Source of the DNA: AP-15 sp963738185
GTDB taxonomy: Bacteria; Pseudomonadota; Alphaproteobacteria; ATCC43930; CGMCC-115725
Direction: 5' to 3'
Length of the DNA stretch: 64,000 nucleotides
NCBI GenBank assembly: GCA_963738185.1
Contig: CAVTVA010000003.1
Coordinates: 806,001 to 870,000, forward strand
The stretch's first letter is position 1. Every line of letters begins with the position of its first letter. Positions 8,767 to 18,413 of this stretch are shown here, one piece after another. Under the pieces are notes generated by a model. The model made no database searches. It saw only the letters and a list, made by a program, of their open reading frames with translations, and was not told where the DNA came from. A program made the translations under genes and the position numbers.

Positions 8767-9234
8767 TCAGACCGCGCGGCCGAGGAAATCGAGAAAGCCT
8801 TGCAGGATGTAGGCGGCGGCGACCCGATCGACGATCTCGGCGCGGCGGCGGCGGGTCATGTCGGTGGCGATCATTTCGCGGGTGACGGCGGCGGTCGAGA
8901 GCCGCTCGTCCCATAAGGCGATCGGTAGATCGCGCAGGGTGATGAGGTTGCGGGCGAACTGGCGCACCCCTTGGGTGCGCGGCCCGTCGCTACCGGAGAG
9001 GGTCAATGGCAGCCCGATCACCAGCCCGCCGGCGCCGTGCATATCGACCAGCGTGAACAGCCGCGCCATGTCGTCGCGAAAGCGGCGGCGGCGGATGGTT
9101 TCGAGCGGCGTGGCGATGATGCGGCGGGTGTCGGAGAGGGCAAGGCCGATCGTCTTGGTTCCGACATCGAGCCCGATCAGCCGCATGCCCGGCGGGACGG
9201 CGTCGCGCAGGGCCACAGGGTCGGCTAGAATCAT
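8767..9234 (-). CDS. ruvX: Holliday junction resolvase-like protein RuvX (YqgF)
   Basis: RNase H-fold nuclease of 155 residues linked to 16S rRNA 5'-end processing and Holliday-junction resolution. Landmarks are LIGLDVGTKTIGLALSD (first catalytic Asp), VIGLPLTLSGSDGPRT (conserved GLP loop), LWDERLSTAAV (catalytic Glu) and DRVAAAYILQGFLD (final Asp). The gene is divergent from gatCAB, with the short gap presumably carrying both promoters; ruvX next to gat genes is common in alphaproteobacteria. A start at MPPGMR-like residues about 14 codons in is possible. Confidence 0.93.
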   Translation of the reverse strand: MILADPVALRDAVPPGMRLIGLDVGTKTIGLALSDTRRIIATPLETIRRRRFRDDMARLFTLVDMHGAGGLVIGLPLTLSGSDGPRTQGVRQFARNLITLRDLPIALWDERLSTAAVTREMIATDMTRRRRAEIVDRVAAAYILQGFLDFLGRAV

Positions 9235-9309
9235 GGCCGACGATATCCTATTTTACGTGTCCTAGCCCCGGTTTCCCTGAGGCGATCAAATCATGGCGGT
9301 GAAGGCAGC

Positions 9310-9612
9310 ATGGCGTTAGACGGGGCCGCGGTGGCGCATATCGCCGCCCTGGCGCGGATCAGGCTTGCCGAGGCCGAGCTCGGGCCGCTCGCCGGCGAGC
9401 TATCGCAGATCTTGGCATGGGTCGAGCAGCTGAACGAGGTCGATACCAGCGCGGTGGCGCCGATGGCGAGCGTCGCGGCGGCCCGCCTGCCGATGCGCGA
9501 AGACCAGGTGAGCGACGGCGACTGCCGCGAGGCAATCCTCGGCAACGCTCCGCGCTCGGCGCCCGCGGCCGCCGCTCGGGGCTTTTTCGCCGTGCCAAAG
9601 GTGGTCGAGTGA
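9310..9612 (+). CDS. gatC: aspartyl/glutamyl-tRNA amidotransferase subunit C
   Basis: Small subunit (100 residues) that stabilises GatA-GatB in the complex converting Glu-tRNA(Gln) or Asp-tRNA(Asn) to the amidated form. Landmarks are VAHIAALARIRLAEAEL at the N-terminus, a central LSQILAWVEQLNEVDTS and MREDQVSDGD near the C-terminus. Its stop overlaps the gatA start (GTGA). Confidence 0.95.
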   Translation: MALDGAAVAHIAALARIRLAEAELGPLAGELSQILAWVEQLNEVDTSAVAPMASVAAARLPMREDQVSDGDCREAILGNAPRSAPAAAARGFFAVPKVVE

Positions 9613-11138
9613 GCAGCTCGCTGACCGCGCTGTCCTTGGCCGAGGCCCGCGACGGGCTCGCCCGCAAGGCATTCTCGGCGCGCGAATTGACCGAAAGCCA
9701 CATCGCCGCGGTCGAGGCTGTGCGGCCGCTGAACGCCTTTATCACCGAGACGCCGGATCAAGCGCTGGCGATGGCCGCGGCCGCCGACGAGCGGCTGGCG
9801 CGCGGCGAGGCGCGACCGCTCGACGGCATCCCGATCGCGGTCAAGGACCTTTATTGCACCAAGGGTGTCTTGACCACCGCGGCCTCGCACATCCTCGACG
9901 GATTCCGGCCGCCCTACGAATCGACCGTGACCGACAAGCTGTGGCAGGCGGGTGCGGTCATGCTCGGCAAGAGCAACCTCGACGAGTTCGCGATGGGCTC
10001 GTCGAGCACCACGAGCTATTACGGGCCGGTCGAGAACCCGTGGCGAAGGCCGGGAGACAACCGGCCGTTGGTGGCGGGCGGGTCGTCCGGCGGCTCGGCG
10101 GCGGCGGTGGCGGCGCGCGCGGCGCTTGGCCGCGACCGGCACCGACACCGGCGGCTCGATCCGCCAGCCGGCGAGCTTTTGCGGCATCGTCGGGCTGAAG
10201 CCGACCTACGGCCGCTGCTCGCGCTGGGGCGTGGTCGCCTTCGCCTCGTCGCTCGACCAGCCGGGGCCAATAACGCGCACGGTGCGCGACGCGGCGATCA
10301 TGCTGCGCGCGATGGCCGGCCACGACCCAAAGGATTTCGACCTCGGCGCCGCTGCCGGTGCCGGATTACGAGGCCGCGCTGACCGGCGATGTCCGTGGGC
10401 TGCGCATCGGCATCCCGCGCGAATACCGCGCCGACGGCATGCCCGGCGAGATCGAGGCCTTGTGGCAGCGCGGCGCGGGCTGGCTGCGCGATGCCGGGGC
10501 CGAGCCGGTCGAGATCAGCCTGCCGCACACCAGATACGCGTTGCCGGCCTATTACATCATCGCCCCGGCCGAGGCGTCCTCGAACCTCGCGCGCTATGAC
10601 GGGGTGCGCTTCGGGCTGCGGGTCGAAGGCAAGAGCCTCGACGAGATGTACGAATTGACCCGCGCCGCCGGTTTTGGCGCCGAGGTCCGCCGCCGCGTGC
10701 TGATCGGCACCTATGTGCTGTCGGCCGGCTATTACGACGCCTATTACCTGAAGGCGCAGCGGGTGCGCGCGCTGGTCGCGCAGGATTTCGCCGCCGCGTT
10801 CGAGCGGGTCGATTGCCTGCTTGGCGCCGACCGCCCCCTCGGCCGCCTTTGCGATCGGCGAGATGAGCGACGACCCGGTCGCGATGTATCTGAACGATTT
10901 GTTCACCGTGCCGGCGAGCCTCGCCGGATTGCCGGCGATCTCGGTCCCGGCCGGGCTGTCGGCCGACGGGCTGCCGCTCGGCCTGCAAATCATCGGCCGC
11001 GCCTTTGCCGAGGAAACGGTGCTGCGCGTCGCCGGGGTGCTGGAGAGCGCCGCCCAATTCCGTCACTTACCAGCCTTTGTCGCGAGCGGCGGTGAATCCA
11101 CAATAGTCGGCGACCGGCGACAACCAGGTGGACTTTGA
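9609..11138 (+). CDS. gatA: aspartyl/glutamyl-tRNA amidotransferase subunit A, three apparent +1 frameshifts
   Basis: Amidase subunit that frees ammonia from glutamine for GatB. From a GTG overlapping the gatC stop, the frame reads normally through PLDGIPIAVKDLYCTKG (catalytic Lys) and AGGSSGGSAAAVAAR (cis-Ser and Ser region), then shifts near 10126. It resumes at ATGTDTGGSIRQPASFCGIV (catalytic Ser), shifts near 10345, resumes at VPDYEAALTGDVRGLRIG, and shifts again near 10821 before SAAFAIGEMSDDPVAMYLND. All three shifts have the same sign. Removing one base at each gives 508 codons, about the family length. Because gatB and gatC are intact and the subunit is normally essential, base-insertion errors are more likely than gene death. 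Confidence 0.9.
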
Positions 11139-11265
11139 TCCCTTGATGCTTGTCTTAGATCACGCCGCTGGGATCGGCGGAGGCGCGGACAGATCGGTAG
11201 CTAAACCGGCTAAACCTCCTTATGGACGCACCTGCAACTGTAGAGCCGATGCCGACGATAGCAAG

Positions 11266-11361
11266 CGTAGGGCGGAAAAGCGCAGCGTATTCCGCCTATT
11301 GTATCGCGCGGTCTGTATCGAGACAGCCCTGGCGGAAGGCGCTTCGCTTTTCCGCCCTACG
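11266..11361. repeat. palindromic intergenic repeat (CGTAGGGCGGAAAAGC family)
   Basis: A 96-bp inverted repeat between gatA and gatB. The left arm begins CGTAGGGCGGAAAAGCGCAG and the right arm ends CGCTTTTCCGCCCTACG, with TTCCGCC and GGCGGAA forming the inner stem. This element type is scattered in many proteobacterial genomes. It may attenuate or stabilise the gat transcript. The rest of the 244-bp gap shows nothing else. Confidence 0.8.
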
Positions 11362-11382
11362 AGGATGGGTGGATAGAGACGA

Positions 11383-12837
11383 ATGAGCGGACTGATTGAG
11401 GGCCGCACCGGCGCTTGGGAGACTGTGATCGGGCTTGAGGTGCATGCCCAGATCGTCTCCGCGGCGAAATTATTTTCGGGGGCGGCGACCGCGTTTGGGG
11501 CGGAGCCGAACACCCAGGTCTCGCCGGTCGATGCCGCGTTTCCGGGCATGCTGCCGGTCATCAACTGCCACTGCGTCGAGCAGGCGGTCCGGACCGGGCT
11601 CGGCCTCGACGCAGAGATCAATTTGACCAGCGTCTTCGACCGCAAGAATTATTTCTACCCCGACCTGCCGGCCGGCTACCAGATCTCGCAGTATTTACAG
11701 CCGGTCGTGGGCCATGGCCGGGTCGTGCTCGACATGCCCGACGGGCGCGCGCGCGCGATCGGCATCACCCGGCTGCATCTCGAGCAGGATGCCGGCAAGA
11801 GCCTGCACGACCAGCATCCGAGCCTGACCTACGTCGATCTGAACCGGGCCGGGGTCGGGCTGATGGAGATCGTCTCCGAGCCCGATCTGCGGAGCGCCGA
11901 GGAGGCCGGCCTCTATCTGCGTAAATTGCGCTCGATCCTGCGTTATCTCGGCACCTGCGACGGCAACATGGACGAGGGCTCGATGCGCTGCGACGCCAAT
12001 GTCTCGGTGCGCCGCCCGGGCGAGCCCTACGGCACCCGCTGCGAGATCAAAAACGTCAACTCGGTGCGCTATGTGATGGCGGCGATCGAATACGAGGCGC
12101 GCCGCCAGGTCGAATTGCTCGAGGATGGCGGCAAGGTCGCGCAGCAGACCCGCCTTTACGATGTCGCGCGCGGCATTACCCGGCCGATGCGCTCGAAAGA
12201 AGAGGCGCACGACTACCGCTATTTCCCCGACCCCGACCTGTTGCCGTTGGTGCTCGATCCCGACTGGGTCGAGCGGCTGCGCGCCGAATTGCCGGAATTG
12301 CCGGATGCGAAAAAGGCGCGGTTTATCGCGGCCCTTGGGTTGCCTCGCGAGGATGCCGAGGTGCTGGTCGCCGAGCACGCGAGCGCCCTCTTTTTCGAGC
12401 GCGTCGCCGCGGGGCGCGACCCCAAAACGGCCGCCAACTGGGTCACCGGCGACCTGTTCGGCGCGCTGAACCGGCTCGGCCTCGGCATCGAGCAATCGCC
12501 GGTGTCGCCCGAGCAACTGGGCATGCTGATCGACCTGATCGCCGACGGCACGATTTCCGGGCGGCTCGCCAAGGACGTGTTCGCCGAGATGGTCGCGACC
12601 GGCGCCGACCCGGCCGCGATCGTCGCAGCAAAAGGGTTGCGCCAGGTGACCGACGAAGGTGCGATCGCGGCCGCGATCGACGCGGTGCTCGCCGCCCAGC
12701 CCGACAAGCTCGCCGAATACCGCGCCGGCCGCGACAAGCTCTACGGCTTCTTTGTCGGCCAAATCATGCGCTTGACCCAAGGCAAAGCCAACCCCGCCCT
12801 GGTCAACGAACTCTTGAAGAAGAAGCTCGCGGGCTAG
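11383..12837 (+). CDS. gatB: aspartyl/glutamyl-tRNA amidotransferase subunit B
   Basis: tRNA-binding, ATP-dependent kinase/transamidase subunit, 484 residues and intact. Landmarks are VIGLEVHAQIVS near the start, RKNYFYPDLPAGYQISQY, the DVSVRRPG-like segment CDANVSVRRPGEPYGTRCEI, KEEAHDYRYFPDPDLLPL and the C-terminal YqeY-like tail (IAAAIDAVLAAQPDKLAEYR to GKANPALVNELLKKKL). It completes the gatCAB locus and shows the genome charges Gln and/or Asn tRNA indirectly. Confidence 0.96.
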   Translation: MSGLIEGRTGAWETVIGLEVHAQIVSAAKLFSGAATAFGAEPNTQVSPVDAAFPGMLPVINCHCVEQAVRTGLGLDAEINLTSVFDRKNYFYPDLPAGYQISQYLQPVVGHGRVVLDMPDGRARAIGITRLHLEQDAGKSLHDQHPSLTYVDLNRAGVGLMEIVSEPDLRSAEEAGLYLRKLRSILRYLGTCDGNMDEGSMRCDANVSVRRPGEPYGTRCEIKNVNSVRYVMAAIEYEARRQVELLEDGGKVAQQTRLYDVARGITRPMRSKEEAHDYRYFPDPDLLPLVLDPDWVERLRAELPELPDAKKARFIAALGLPREDAEVLVAEHASALFFERVAAGRDPKTAANWVTGDLFGALNRLGLGIEQSPVSPEQLGMLIDLIADGTISGRLAKDVFAEMVATGADPAAIVAAKGLRQVTDEGAIAAAIDAVLAAQPDKLAEYRAGRDKLYGFFVGQIMRLTQGKANPALVNELLKKKLAG

Positions 12838-13005
12838 GGTCGCCGATCAGCTCGGAACCGCGAGGGGAGGTTTTGCCGGCTTGACGCGGGCGCGGTTGGT
12901 CGGCAGGTTCGCTGCCGAGAAGAACATATTTGAACGGGAGGCCCGGAGAGGGGCGCGGCGTCCAGCGTAGGCGGTTTGGTGACGCCACCGCTTCTCCCTA
13001 CGCCG

Positions 13006-13815
13006 ATGAGCGATCGCACGCCTGATGTCAAGCTGCTCGAAATCCGCGATGTCGTGGTGCGGTTTGGTGGCATTGTGGCGCTCGACGGCGTCTCGTTCGA
13101 TCTCGACGAGGGGCTGATCCTCGGATTGATCGGGCCCAATGGCGCCGGCAAGACCACCCTGTTCAATTGCTTGAGCCGCCTCTACACCCCGGTCGGCGGC
13201 GACATTCGGTTCGCCGGCCGCTCCTTGCTCGCCCGGCCGGCGCATCGCATCGCCGAGATCGGCATCTCCCGCACCTTTCAGAACCTGGCACTGTTTCCGC
13301 AGCAATCAGTGCTCGACAATGTGCGGATCGGCGGCCACGCCACAAGCCGCAGCGATTTTCTCAGCGATGCGCTGCACCTACCGTGGGTGCGGCGCCGGGA
13401 GCGGGCGCTCGAGCAGACCGCCTGGCGGCTGATTGACCTGCTCGATCTGCGCGCCGTGGCGCACGAATTGCCCGAGGGCCTGCCGCTCGGCACCCGCAAG
13501 CGGGTCGAGCTCGCCCGGGCGCTCGCCGCCCGTCCTAGGCTGGTGCTGCTCGACGAGCCGGCCGGCGGGCTCAACCACGAGGAAGTCGCCGAATTGGGCG
13601 TGCTGATCCGGCGGCTCCGCGACGAAGAGCGGGTCACGGTGCTCTTGGTCGAGCACCACATGAGCCTCGTTATGTCGGTGTCCGACCGGGTCGTCGCCCT
13701 CGATTTCGGCCGCAAGATCGCCGAAGGGACGCCCGCGCAAGTGCAGCACAACGAGGCGGTGATCCGCGCCTATCTGGGCAATCCGAGAGACGCCGCAGCA
13801 CCGGTGCCTGCATGA
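13006..13815 (+). CDS. livG: branched-chain amino acid-type ABC transporter ATPase LivG
   Basis: First ATPase of an HAAT-family importer; 269 residues. Walker A is GPNGAGKTTLFNC, followed by the LivG-typical insert GISRTFQNLALFPQQSVLDN. The signature is degenerate (LPLGTRKRVELARALA), Walker B is LVLLDEPAGGLN and the H-loop is VEHHM. The C-terminal LDFGRKIAEGTPAQV is also typical. The chosen ATG (13006) lies ten codons inside a longer open frame. Its stop overlaps the livF start (ATGA). Confidence 0.93.
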   Translation: MSDRTPDVKLLEIRDVVVRFGGIVALDGVSFDLDEGLILGLIGPNGAGKTTLFNCLSRLYTPVGGDIRFAGRSLLARPAHRIAEIGISRTFQNLALFPQQSVLDNVRIGGHATSRSDFLSDALHLPWVRRRERALEQTAWRLIDLLDLRAVAHELPEGLPLGTRKRVELARALAARPRLVLLDEPAGGLNHEEVAELGVLIRRLRDEERVTVLLVEHHMSLVMSVSDRVVALDFGRKIAEGTPAQVQHNEAVIRAYLGNPRDAAAPVPA

Positions 13816-14523
13816 CGATGCTCGAGGTGCGCCGGCTGTGCGCGTTCTATGGCCAGAGCCAGGCGCTGCACGGCATCGAGTTCGCGCTTGCCGAGGGCGG
13901 CATCGTCACCCTGCTCGGCGCCAATGGCGCGGGCAAGACGACGACCCTGCGCGCGCTCTGCGGCATGGTGCGGATGACCGGCGAGATCACGCTTCGACGG
14001 CAAGCCGATCGCCGGCCGCGCCACCGAGGACATCGTGCGGCTGGGGATCGCCCATGTGCCCGAGGGGCGCGGCACCTTTACCCGGCTGACCGTCGAGGAA
14101 AACCTGCAGCTGGGGGCGATGGCGCGGCGCGACCGCACCGCGATCGCCGCCGATATCGAGGAGGTCTACGCCGAGTTTCCCCGGCTCAAGGAGCGGCGGC
14201 GGCAGCAGGCCGGCACCTTGAGCGGCGGCGAGCAGCAGATGCTGGCGGTCGGCCGCGCGCTGATGCTGCGGCCGCGGCTGATGCTGCTCGACGAGCCCTC
14301 CTTTGGCCTCGCCCCGCTGATCGTCGCCGAGCTGTTCGGCATTCTGCGCCGGCTCAACCAGCGGCGCCGGGTGGCGATGCTGATCGTCGAGCAGAATGCG
14401 GCGCTGGCGCTCGACCTCGCCGAGGAGGCCTATCTGATCGAAACCGGGCGGATCGTCATGGGCGGCCCGGCATCGGACATCGCTAAAGACGAAGCGGTGC
14501 GGCGCTCCTATCTGGGGTATTAG
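13812..14523 (+). CDS. livF: branched-chain amino acid-type ABC transporter ATPase LivF, one apparent +1 frameshift
   Basis: Second ATPase of the importer. Walker A GANGAGKTTTLRAL is in the first frame; near 13993 the frame must move by one base (ITL then DGKPIAGRATEDIVRLGI). The rest is normal: HVPEGRGTFTRLTVEENLQL, LSGGEQQMLAVGRAL, MLLDEPSFGLAP and IVEQNAALAL. Without the extra base the gene is 237 codons, the usual LivF length. The in-frame codon at the shift is CTT. The ATG overlaps the livG stop; livH follows after 5 bp. Confidence 0.9.
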
Positions 14524-14528
14524 GCGCG

Positions 14529-15407
14529 ATGCAGCTGTTGCTTCAGCAGATTCTCGCCGGGCTCGCGACCGGCGCCATCTATGCGATGATGGCGCTCGCC
14601 GTGGTGATGATTTACCTGGCGATCGACCATCTCAATTTCGCGCAAGGCGAAATGGCGACGTTTTCGACCTTCTTCGCCTGGCAGCTGATCCAATGGGGCT
14701 GGCCTTACTGGGCCGCCTTTGCCGCGACCGTCGCGATCTCCTTTGTCGGCGGGATCGGGGTCGAGCGGATCCTGTTCCGGCCGATCCGCAACGCCCCGAT
14801 CCTGAGCCAAGTCGTCGCCTTTATCGCTCTTTTCAGCATTCTCAACAGCTCCGACGGGGAAATCTGGAACTTTACGATCAAATCGTTTCCGACCCCGTTC
14901 GGCACCAAGCCGCTGTTCGGCATCGGCCTGATCAGCACTCACCAGGCCGGGATGGTCGCGGTGACCGTGGGAATGCTGGTGCTGCTCTATCTGTTCTTCC
15001 GCGGCTCGCGGCTCGGGCTTGCGATGCGCGCCGCCGCGGCAAACCCGGAATCGGCGCGGCTTGTCGGCATCCGCGTCGGCTGGATGGTGGCGCTCGGCTG
15101 GGGGCTGTCCACGGCGATCGGCGCGGTGGCCGGCATGCTGATCGCGCCGGTGGTGTTTCTCGACCCGAACATGATGGTGGGCGTGCTGATTTATGGTTTC
15201 GCCGGCGCCATCCTGGGCGGGATGTCGAGCCCCGGCGGTGCGGTGATCGGCGGCTTCATGGTCGGCGTCATCGAAAACCTCGCCGGCACCTTCATCCCCT
15301 ATGTCGGGCAGGAGCTGAAGCTTACGGTTGCGCTCGTCGTGATCGTCGCGGTGCTGATGGTCCGGCCGGCCGGGATTTTCGGGCGCGTTGCGGTGAGCCG
15401 GGTGTGA
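14529..15407 (+). CDS. livH: branched-chain amino acid-type ABC transporter permease LivH
   Basis: Inner-membrane permease of 292 residues with about eight helices. It starts MQLLLQQILAGLATGAIYAM, typical of LivH, and carries NFAQGEMATFSTF, AAAANPESARLVGIRV (cytoplasmic EAA-like loop facing the ATPases) and FAGAILGGMSSPGGAVIGG near the C-terminus. It pairs with LivM to form the channel. The solute may be an amino acid, amide, urea or an aromatic acid; the family is broad. Confidence 0.93.
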   Translation: MQLLLQQILAGLATGAIYAMMALAVVMIYLAIDHLNFAQGEMATFSTFFAWQLIQWGWPYWAAFAATVAISFVGGIGVERILFRPIRNAPILSQVVAFIALFSILNSSDGEIWNFTIKSFPTPFGTKPLFGIGLISTHQAGMVAVTVGMLVLLYLFFRGSRLGLAMRAAAANPESARLVGIRVGWMVALGWGLSTAIGAVAGMLIAPVVFLDPNMMVGVLIYGFAGAILGGMSSPGGAVIGGFMVGVIENLAGTFIPYVGQELKLTVALVVIVAVLMVRPAGIFGRVAVSRV

Positions 15408-15409
15408 GC

Positions 15410-16477
15410 ATGCCCGAGCGCGAGGCAATTGCTGTCGAAGCCGCCGCGGCATCACCGGCCGGGACATTTGCCGCCAGCCCCGCGGGGCTGCTGTTGAGCC
15501 GGCGGCGGCTGGCCATCGGCGCCGTGGTGATCCTGGGGCTGCTCGCCCCGCTGGTGGTGCAGAACTTTACGATCTTTCAGCTGACGATGGTGATGATTTA
15601 TGGGCTGGCGATCCTCGGCCTCAATTTGCTGACCGGGTTCAACGGCCAGTTCTCGCTTGGGCACAGCGCCTTTTATGGGATCGGCGCTTACACCACGGCG
15701 ATCCTGATGAGCCAGAATGTTGCTTATTATTGGACATTGCCGGGCGCCGGGGCGGTGTGCTTTGTCGTCGGGGTATTGTTCGGCTTGCCGGCGTTGCGAT
15801 TGCAGGGGCTTTATCTGGCGCTGGCGACCTTTGCCCTGGCGGTGGCGATGCCGCAGCTCCTAAAGTCGCATCTGCTCGAAGCGCTGACCGGCGGCGTGCA
15901 GGGCATCGTCATCGACAAGCCCGACCCGCCGCCGGGCGTGCCGCTCAACGCCGACCAGTGGCTCTATTATTTCACCTTGGCGGTCGTGCTGGCGATGTTT
16001 GCCGCCGCCGCCTGCTTGGTCAGGAGCCGCACCGGGCGGGCGATCATGGCGATCCGCGACCATCCGACCGCGGCGGCGGCGATGGGGATCAACACGGCGC
16101 TCTACAAAACCCTGACCTTTGGCGTCAGCGCGCTATATACCGGCGTCGCCGGGGCGCTGGGTGCCATCGTCGTTCAGTTCGTGGCGCCGGACAGCTTCAG
16201 CTTCTTTTTGTCGATATCGTTTCTGGTCGGTCTCGTCGTCGGCGGGGTCGGCTCGATCCCGGGGAGCCTGTTCGGCGGGGTGTTTGTGCTGTTTGTGCCC
16301 AACATCGCCGAGCGCGTCTCGACTGGGCTGTCCGGGGCGATTTACGGGGTTATCCTGCTGCTGTTGATCTTTATCATGCCCTCTGGCGCGGCCGGGGTGG
16401 CGCGCCGCACTGGTGTTTGGCTGAGCGATGCCTGGCGATTTTTGGCCACGCAATCAAGGGGGAGGAGAACGCGATGA
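15410..16477 (+). CDS. livM: branched-chain amino acid-type ABC transporter permease LivM
   Basis: Second permease, 355 residues. An N-terminal Ala-rich tail of about 45 residues precedes the membrane domain. LivM landmarks are IYGLAILGLNLLTGFNGQFS, LGHSAFYGIGAYTTAI, IRDHPTAAAAMGINTALYKT (ATPase-facing loop) and VVGGVGSIPGSLFGG. The ATG at 15410 lies 2 bp after the livH stop; a much longer open frame upstream overlaps livH in another frame and was rejected. The stop overlaps the start of the binding-protein gene (ATGA). Confidence 0.93.
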   Translation: MPEREAIAVEAAAASPAGTFAASPAGLLLSRRRLAIGAVVILGLLAPLVVQNFTIFQLTMVMIYGLAILGLNLLTGFNGQFSLGHSAFYGIGAYTTAILMSQNVAYYWTLPGAGAVCFVVGVLFGLPALRLQGLYLALATFALAVAMPQLLKSHLLEALTGGVQGIVIDKPDPPPGVPLNADQWLYYFTLAVVLAMFAAAACLVRSRTGRAIMAIRDHPTAAAAMGINTALYKTLTFGVSALYTGVAGALGAIVVQFVAPDSFSFFLSISFLVGLVVGGVGSIPGSLFGGVFVLFVPNIAERVSTGLSGAIYGVILLLLIFIMPSGAAGVARRTGVWLSDAWRFLATQSRGRRTR

Positions 16478-17709
16478 AAACGCTTACCCGCCGGTCGATC
16501 CTCGCCGCGGCGCCAGCGGCGCTGGCACTGTCGGCACTGCCGGCACTGTCGGCGCGCGCCGCCAAGAAATACGGTCCGGGCGTCACCGACACCCAGATAA
16601 AGATCGGCAACACCTGCTTTTACAGCGGGCCGGCATCATCTTATGGCACGATCGGCAAGTCCGAGGCCGCCTATTTCAAGATGGTCAACGAGCAGGGTGG
16701 GGTGAACGGCCGCAAGATCGACTTTATTTCTTTGGACGATGCCTATTCGCCGCCAAAAACCGTCGAGCAAACCCGCAAGCTGGTCGAGGAAGACGGCGTT
16801 TTGCTGGATTTGAACCCGCTCGGCACCCCGACCAACAGCGCCATTCAGCATTATTTGAACCAGAAGAAGGTGCCGCAGCTGTTTGTCGCCACCGGGGCCA
16901 GCAAATGGGACAATCCGAAAAAATTTCCATGGACCATGGGGTGGCAGCCAAGCTATCGCAGCGAGGGCCATGCTTATGCGGCCTACATCCTCGCGACCAA
17001 GGCGAACGGCAAAGTCGGGGTGCTCTATCAGAATGACGATTTCGGCAAGGACTATCTGAATGGCGTGACCCAAGGCCTTGGCGACAAGGCCAAGTCGATG
17101 CTGGTGGCGGTCACCTCCTATGAAACCACCGACCCGACCGTCGATTCGCAAGTGATCGACATGAAGTCCAAGGGGGTCGATGTCTTTGTCAACTGCGCCA
17201 TCCCAAAATTCGCCGCGCAGGCCATCCGCAAGGCCGCGGAGCTCGGCTGGAAGCCGCTGCACATCCTGTCCAGCATCGGCAATTCCGTTGCCGTCACGCT
17301 GAAGCCCGCAGGCTTGGAAAATTCAAAGGGGATCATATCCGATTTTTACTTGAAGGATCCGACCGATCCGCAATGGAAGAACGACGCGGGCTATCTCCAG
17401 TGGGTCGCTTTTATGGACAAATACTATCCTGACGGCGACAAGACCGATATCAACAACGTGATCGGCCCGTCCTTCGCCCAGACGTTTATCCAGGTGCTGA
17501 AGCAATGCGGCGACGACCTGACCCGTGAGAGCATCATGCGGCAGGCGGCGAGCCTGCACAATTTCCGCGTGCCGATGCTGCTGCCCGGGATCACGATCAA
17601 CACCAGCCCGACCGACTTCGCACCGATCAAGCAGATCCAGATGGGGCGGTTCGACGGCCAGCGCTGGCAACTGTTTGGACCGCTGATCGCCGGTCAGCAA
17701 CCCGCTTGA
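16474..17709 (+). CDS. periplasmic substrate-binding protein of the Liv-type importer
   Basis: Periplasmic binding protein of the Leu/Ile/Val (PBP1) class, 411 residues, delivering solute to LivHM. The signal peptide has a twin-arginine-like start (KTLTRRSILAAAPAALALS) and ends at ARA near residue 29. The mature protein has TQIKIGNTCFYSGPAS, FKMVNEQGGVNGRKIDFISL and the usual two-lobe pattern. The start overlaps the livM stop and has GGGGGAGGAG upstream. Encoded last in the set, it completes the importer. Confidence 0.92.
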   Translation: MKTLTRRSILAAAPAALALSALPALSARAAKKYGPGVTDTQIKIGNTCFYSGPASSYGTIGKSEAAYFKMVNEQGGVNGRKIDFISLDDAYSPPKTVEQTRKLVEEDGVLLDLNPLGTPTNSAIQHYLNQKKVPQLFVATGASKWDNPKKFPWTMGWQPSYRSEGHAYAAYILATKANGKVGVLYQNDDFGKDYLNGVTQGLGDKAKSMLVAVTSYETTDPTVDSQVIDMKSKGVDVFVNCAIPKFAAQAIRKAAELGWKPLHILSSIGNSVAVTLKPAGLENSKGIISDFYLKDPTDPQWKNDAGYLQWVAFMDKYYPDGDKTDINNVIGPSFAQTFIQVLKQCGDDLTRESIMRQAASLHNFRVPMLLPGITINTSPTDFAPIKQIQMGRFDGQRWQLFGPLIAGQQPA

Positions 17710-18413
17710 GGCCGGACGAGCCGTTGCTCGGCCACGAGCATGGCAGGTCGACCCGGCCGCGACCTGCCGATGAGGCGGCGCCGGCACCGAGGCGGCGCGT
17801 GCTGCAAGGGCTGGCGTGCGCGGGCGCTGGGGTTGCGCTTCTTATCGCCGCCGGGCTCGTGTGGTTCACAATCCCGCCAGCGTCCGAGAACCGGGCGGCG
17901 CCGACCGACGCCATCGTCGTGCTGACCGGGGGCAGCCTGCGGCTGCCGAGCGGCGTCGATCTGATGCGCGAGGGCAAAGGGCGGGCGATGTTCGTCTCCG
18001 GGGTCAATCGCCAGGTCGATCTCGACGAGCTGCTGCGGATTTCCGGAGACGCGCCGAACTGGCTCTCCTGCTGCGTCGCGATCGGCTACCAGGCCGAAAA
18101 CACCGCGGGGAACGCCGAGGAAACCGCGCGCTGGATGCGCGAGCGCGGCTTTCACAGCCTGCGCCTGGTCACCGCCTGGTACCACATGCCGCGCAGCATG
18201 CTCGAATTCGAGCGGGCGATGCCGGATATCGAGATCGTGCCGCACCCGGTCTTTCCCGAGCCGGCAAAGAATGAGCACTGGTGGGTCTGGCGCGGCACCG
18301 CGGGGCTGCTCGTCGGCGAATATGCAAAATACCTGGCGACCTTGTTCTGTCCGTTTCTCGTGCAACCGTCCTCACGGGGCCCTGAACCGATCGCCGCGGC
18401 GGCCCGGCCATGA
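17706..18413 (+). CDS. YdcF/SanA-like DUF218 membrane protein
   Basis: 235-residue protein with one N-terminal transmembrane helix (about residues 34-54) and a periplasmic or cytoplasmic DUF218 domain. Landmarks are DAIVVLTGGSLRLPSGVDLM, the AENTAGNAEETARWMRERG segment and RLVTAWYHMPRSMLEFERA. DUF218 proteins (ElyC, SanA, YdcF) act in envelope integrity and are possible nucleotide or SAM binders. The TTG start overlaps the preceding stop (TTGA), so it is coupled to the Liv operon. The pairing with the next acyltransferase gene is common in alphaproteobacteria and suggests an envelope-lipid role. Confidence 0.85.
   Translation: MRPDEPLLGHEHGRSTRPRPADEAAPAPRRRVLQGLACAGAGVALLIAAGLVWFTIPPASENRAAPTDAIVVLTGGSLRLPSGVDLMREGKGRAMFVSGVNRQVDLDELLRISGDAPNWLSCCVAIGYQAENTAGNAEETARWMRERGFHSLRLVTAWYHMPRSMLEFERAMPDIEIVPHPVFPEPAKNEHWWVWRGTAGLLVGEYAKYLATLFCPFLVQPSSRGPEPIAAAARP

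Noticed and set aside
9609..11138. gatA as a true pseudogene
   Set aside because: Three same-sign single-base shifts with fully conserved catalytic residues and intact gatB and gatC point to sequence error, not decay.
14693..16477. 594-codon frame reading through livH into livM
   Set aside because: The first 239 codons overlap livH in another frame; livM starts at 15410 next to the livH stop.
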